NCBI GenBank assembly: GCA_004296145.1
Contig: SEBM01000171.1
Coordinates: 1-7,751, forward strand
Reading direction: 5' to 3'
DNA: 7,751 nucleotides
Source: Flavobacterium sp.
Lineage (GTDB): Bacteria > Bacteroidota > Bacteroidia > Flavobacteriales > Flavobacteriaceae
Positions 6,367-7,751 of the stretch are shown here, one piece after another. The position numbers and the translations under genes are program-made. A model generated the notes under the pieces. The model did no database searches, was not told where the DNA came from, and saw only the letters and a program-made list of their open reading frames with translations. The stretch's first letter is position 1, and every line of letters starts with the position of its first letter.

Positions 6367-7751
6367 ATGACAGATCATCAATTTTTGGACGTAGCTGAAT
6401 TTCCGGACAAAAAAGAAATTACAAATGCCCTTGCTAAAAAAATAGCTGGTTTAGATTTCGAAAGGGACATCGAAACGATCTTCGATTACATCAAATGCTC
6501 AAAAAGGATTACTCTTAAAGAAGAAAATAATTCTGTAGCAAATGACCCTATACTTACAGAGGAATACAGAGAAATTATAAAACCTTTTGGGCTTGAACCT
6601 TATGATACCCCCGAAAAATTAGTAGATCATTTTACGTTACTTTATAATGATATTTCGTTACGTTTCAATGAATTACTTTGGAAAGCTGCGATTGAATCTT
6701 TAAAAGTTTATACTGAAATTCAGTTGGCTGCGTACCTAAAACCGATTGCAGATTTTCTAAACACCAAACCTTTTATAAAATCTAATGTCATCCTGTTAAT
6801 TAGGGAAACTTTGCATTTTGAGAATTTTTTCCCAAGCGTTATTACAGAAGAAAATGAAGAATTCAGGAAACACTATGCGCTTGTTCACAAGCTCATGACT
6901 CTTCAGTACACCGAATTTGACATTTATGCAGAAGTTTTAAATACAGGCGAGTATACTTCTGAAGGGCTTGATTTTATGTATTCCCATTTAATGCTTTCAT
7001 CAGACGCATATCGCAATGAAAATTATATTGGCGCTTTTAATGTGTTAACTGAAATTGCTCCTAATATAAAACCGCTTTTTATCTTTCAACGTGAGCTTAA
7101 TATTTTATACAAAGTTATTTTTATTGATAAAATACAAGATGCACCCGAATTCTATATTAATAAACTTAATGAGGCTCTTGAAAAATTTCCTGATAATGAA
7201 GAACTTCTTTATCTCCGACTTAAGTTTTCTTTTGATCACAGCACTCCCGAAAAATTTAGAGAAGAAGCAATTGCTACCTTAAAAATAATTCCGGATCACT
7301 CGAAATCTTTGTTTTTATTGGGAAAATGTTATTTGACTTTGGGATTTTCAAAAGCCGCTTCGGATATCTTTGAAAACTTAATGGAAATGCATCCTTTAAA
7401 CATGAAATATGCTACAAATGCAGCTTTGGCAACGAGACAATATGTTGATTCCTTACTTAAAGAATATCTTGAAGTTACTTATAATAAATCTTATTTTATC
7501 AATAGTATAAACATATTAATAGAAAAGAAAATATTTGATGATATAGACTTTTTTGCTTCCAAAATACCGCAGGAAGATGAGGATTTAAAAGCATTATTAA
7601 TATATGCAAAAGATGCTGAAAATTATTTTTTCACAGGAAAAAAAGATAAACAAGAACTTCAAAAAGGACTGTCATTTACAAAAGACAAAGAAATTATACG
7701 ACAAATAAAAGAGTATTATTTAGACGGTTTAACCATCGAACAGATTAAAGA
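6367..7751 (+). CDS. TPR-containing helical protein, truncated by the window end
   Basis: An open frame begins at the ATG at 6367 and runs without a stop to the right edge: 461 codons plus two bases, so the C-terminus is missing. The protein starts MTDHQFLDVAEF and lacks a signal peptide or membrane segment. It is almost entirely helical. Residues 312-345 fit the TPR pattern well: L315, L318, G319, Y322, A331, F335 and P343 fall at consensus positions 4, 7, 8, 11, 20, 24 and 32. Flanking segments (about 264-284, EFYINKLNEALEKFPDNEEL, and 299-311) look like weaker repeats. Residues 1-250 are helical with no family I recognise. No sequence similarity to the 642-residue TPR-like protein upstream is obvious by eye, so they are probably not recent duplicates. 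It may belong to the same functional cluster, since it has the same strand, a similar style and a 120-base gap, but that gap and a possible promoter argue for partly separate control. The ATG is supported by the A-rich leader before it. Confidence 0.85.
   Translation, partial: MTDHQFLDVAEFPDKKEITNALAKKIAGLDFERDIETIFDYIKCSKRITLKEENNSVANDPILTEEYREIIKPFGLEPYDTPEKLVDHFTLLYNDISLRFNELLWKAAIESLKVYTEIQLAAYLKPIADFLNTKPFIKSNVILLIRETLHFENFFPSVITEENEEFRKHYALVHKLMTLQYTEFDIYAEVLNTGEYTSEGLDFMYSHLMLSSDAYRNENYIGAFNVLTEIAPNIKPLFIFQRELNILYKVIFIDKIQDAPEFYINKLNEALEKFPDNEELLYLRLKFSFDHSTPEKFREEAIATLKIIPDHSKSLFLLGKCYLTLGFSKAASDIFENLMEMHPLNMKYATNAALATRQYVDSLLKEYLEVTYNKSYFINSINILIEKKIFDDIDFFASKIPQEDEDLKALLIYAKDAENYFFTGKKDKQELQKGLSFTKDKEIIRQIKEYYLDGLTIEQIK

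Noticed and set aside
7091..7282. 63-codon + strand open frame
   Set aside because: It is out of frame inside the long truncated TPR gene starting at 6367, which explains this region far better.
1..7751. Possible polymorphic-toxin or T6SS locus
   Set aside because: No VgrG, PAAR, Rhs shell, LXG or toxin domain is visible; only weak immunity-like and YD-like hints in one gene, kept as a hypothesis rather than a call.

Overview
The window looks like chromosome from a member of the Bacteroidota, most likely Flavobacterium or a close relative. The DNA is AT-rich, all five complete genes end in TAA, and starts are preceded by A-rich leaders rather than Shine-Dalgarno sequences. Two intergenic gaps carry the Bacteroidota-type -7 promoter box (TAnnTTTG). 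The genus is an inference from composition and style; no marker gene is present.

Six protein-coding genes fill the window, all on the + strand, and no gap exceeds 120 bases. At the left is a small stand-alone SRPBCC/AHSA1-type protein (36-494). A 92-base gap with a palindrome and a possible promoter follows. Next comes a tight four-gene block (587-6246) with gaps of 14, 27 and 0 bases. It encodes a four-helix membrane protein with a soluble C-terminal domain, a membrane-anchored protein with a beta-rich middle and a C-terminal leucine-rich-repeat domain, a 642-residue mostly helical TPR-like protein, and a 391-residue acidic protein with YD/MORN-like beta-hairpin motifs. A 120-base gap with several dyads and a second possible promoter leads to another helical TPR protein (6367 onward) that runs off the right edge.

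I recognise no catalytic domain in the four-gene block. Its parts are typical of protein-protein interaction: LRR, TPR-like helices, beta-hairpin repeats and membrane anchors. The simplest reading is a co-expressed assembly, with two envelope-anchored proteins and two proteins lacking export signals, whose job cannot be read from sequence. An accessory, surface/envelope or immunity-type role is possible but unproven. No RNA genes, insertion sequences, CRISPR arrays or attachment sites were seen.
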